A DNA stretch of 41,365 nucleotides from Limosilactobacillus coleohominis (GTDB lineage: Bacteria > Bacillota > Bacilli > Lactobacillales > Lactobacillaceae): assembly GCF_016901675.1 (NCBI RefSeq), contig NZ_JACJKU010000005.1, positions 1 to 41,365 on the forward strand, in the 5' to 3' direction. The notes under the pieces are model-generated. The model did no database searches. It saw only the letters and a list, made by a program, of their open reading frames with translations, and was not told the DNA's origin. A program made the translations under genes and the position numbers. Below are positions 41,272 to 41,365 of the stretch, piece by piece (the stretch's first letter is position 1; each line of letters begins with the position of its first letter).

Positions 41272-41365
41272 GAGATTTGTGAAAGAAAACACAATAGAGA
41301 GTGGACAAAGGTCTCACAAGCTTTTAAGTAAAACTGATAGGGAGATATTATGCAAGATATATAGC

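Noticed and set aside
1-41365. CRISPR array
   Set aside because: No regularly spaced direct repeats were seen anywhere.
41338-41365. Start of a gene at the right edge (GGGAGATATT before ATG)
   Set aside because: The frame ATG CAA GAT ATA TAG stops after four codons.

Overview
The window looks like chromosome of a heterofermentative lactic acid bacterium of the Lactobacillaceae, most likely Limosilactobacillus. This rests on gene content (pepN, pepC, adhE, a solitary ferrochelatase, a lactobacillal radA-yacL-cysS-mrnC-rlmB-sigH-rpmG-secE-nusG-rplKA order), strong AGGAGG ribosome binding sites and low-GC codon use. The species is an inference.

Region 1 (1 to about 11,390) is the right part of an integrated mobile element; its left end lies outside the window. 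From left to right it holds a broken IS30-family transposase, three leftward genes of unknown function, a 1117-residue family B DNA polymerase with exonuclease and polymerase motifs, a small operon of unknown genes, a candidate oriT, a mobilization module (MobC-like protein, HUH relaxase, an overlapping MobB-like membrane protein, a small basic protein), an excisionase-like HTH protein and a tyrosine integrase. Just after the integrase lies a 19-bp piece of a tRNA 3' end (probably tRNA-Leu) followed by the tRNA's terminator, which marks the attachment site. Family B polymerase plus tyrosine integrase plus a tRNA site is the signature of pipolins, here with its own mobilization genes.

Region 2 (11,480 to 22,090) is host DNA: phosphoglycerate mutase, an alpha/beta hydrolase and aminopeptidase N rightward; aminopeptidase C, a sugar acetyltransferase broken by one stop codon, ribose-5-phosphate isomerase and a small acetyltransferase leftward; then dUTPase, RadA and a YacL-like PIN-TRAM membrane protein rightward.

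Region 3 (22,090 to 32,330) is the translation and transcription block: cysS, mrnC, rlmB, a SigH/ComX-like sigma factor, rpmG, secE, nusG, rplK, rplA, then rplJ and rplL. A leftward pair, hemH and a SteT-like amino acid exchanger, splits rplKA from rplJL. This region is rich in RNA structure: a run of hairpins with GGGA loops before cysS, a compact structured RNA before the sigma factor, an early terminator before nusG, L1-type and L10-type leaders, and a serine-rich 24-residue leader peptide followed by an attenuator in front of the Ser/Thr exchanger gene.

Region 4 (32,330 to 41,365) holds threonine biosynthesis (thrC divergent from hom-thrB through overlapping promoters), a YwlG-family protein, a flavin-type split-barrel protein, a ThiD/PdxK-family kinase and bifunctional AdhE. 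Two families of long palindromes recur between genes here and in region 2.
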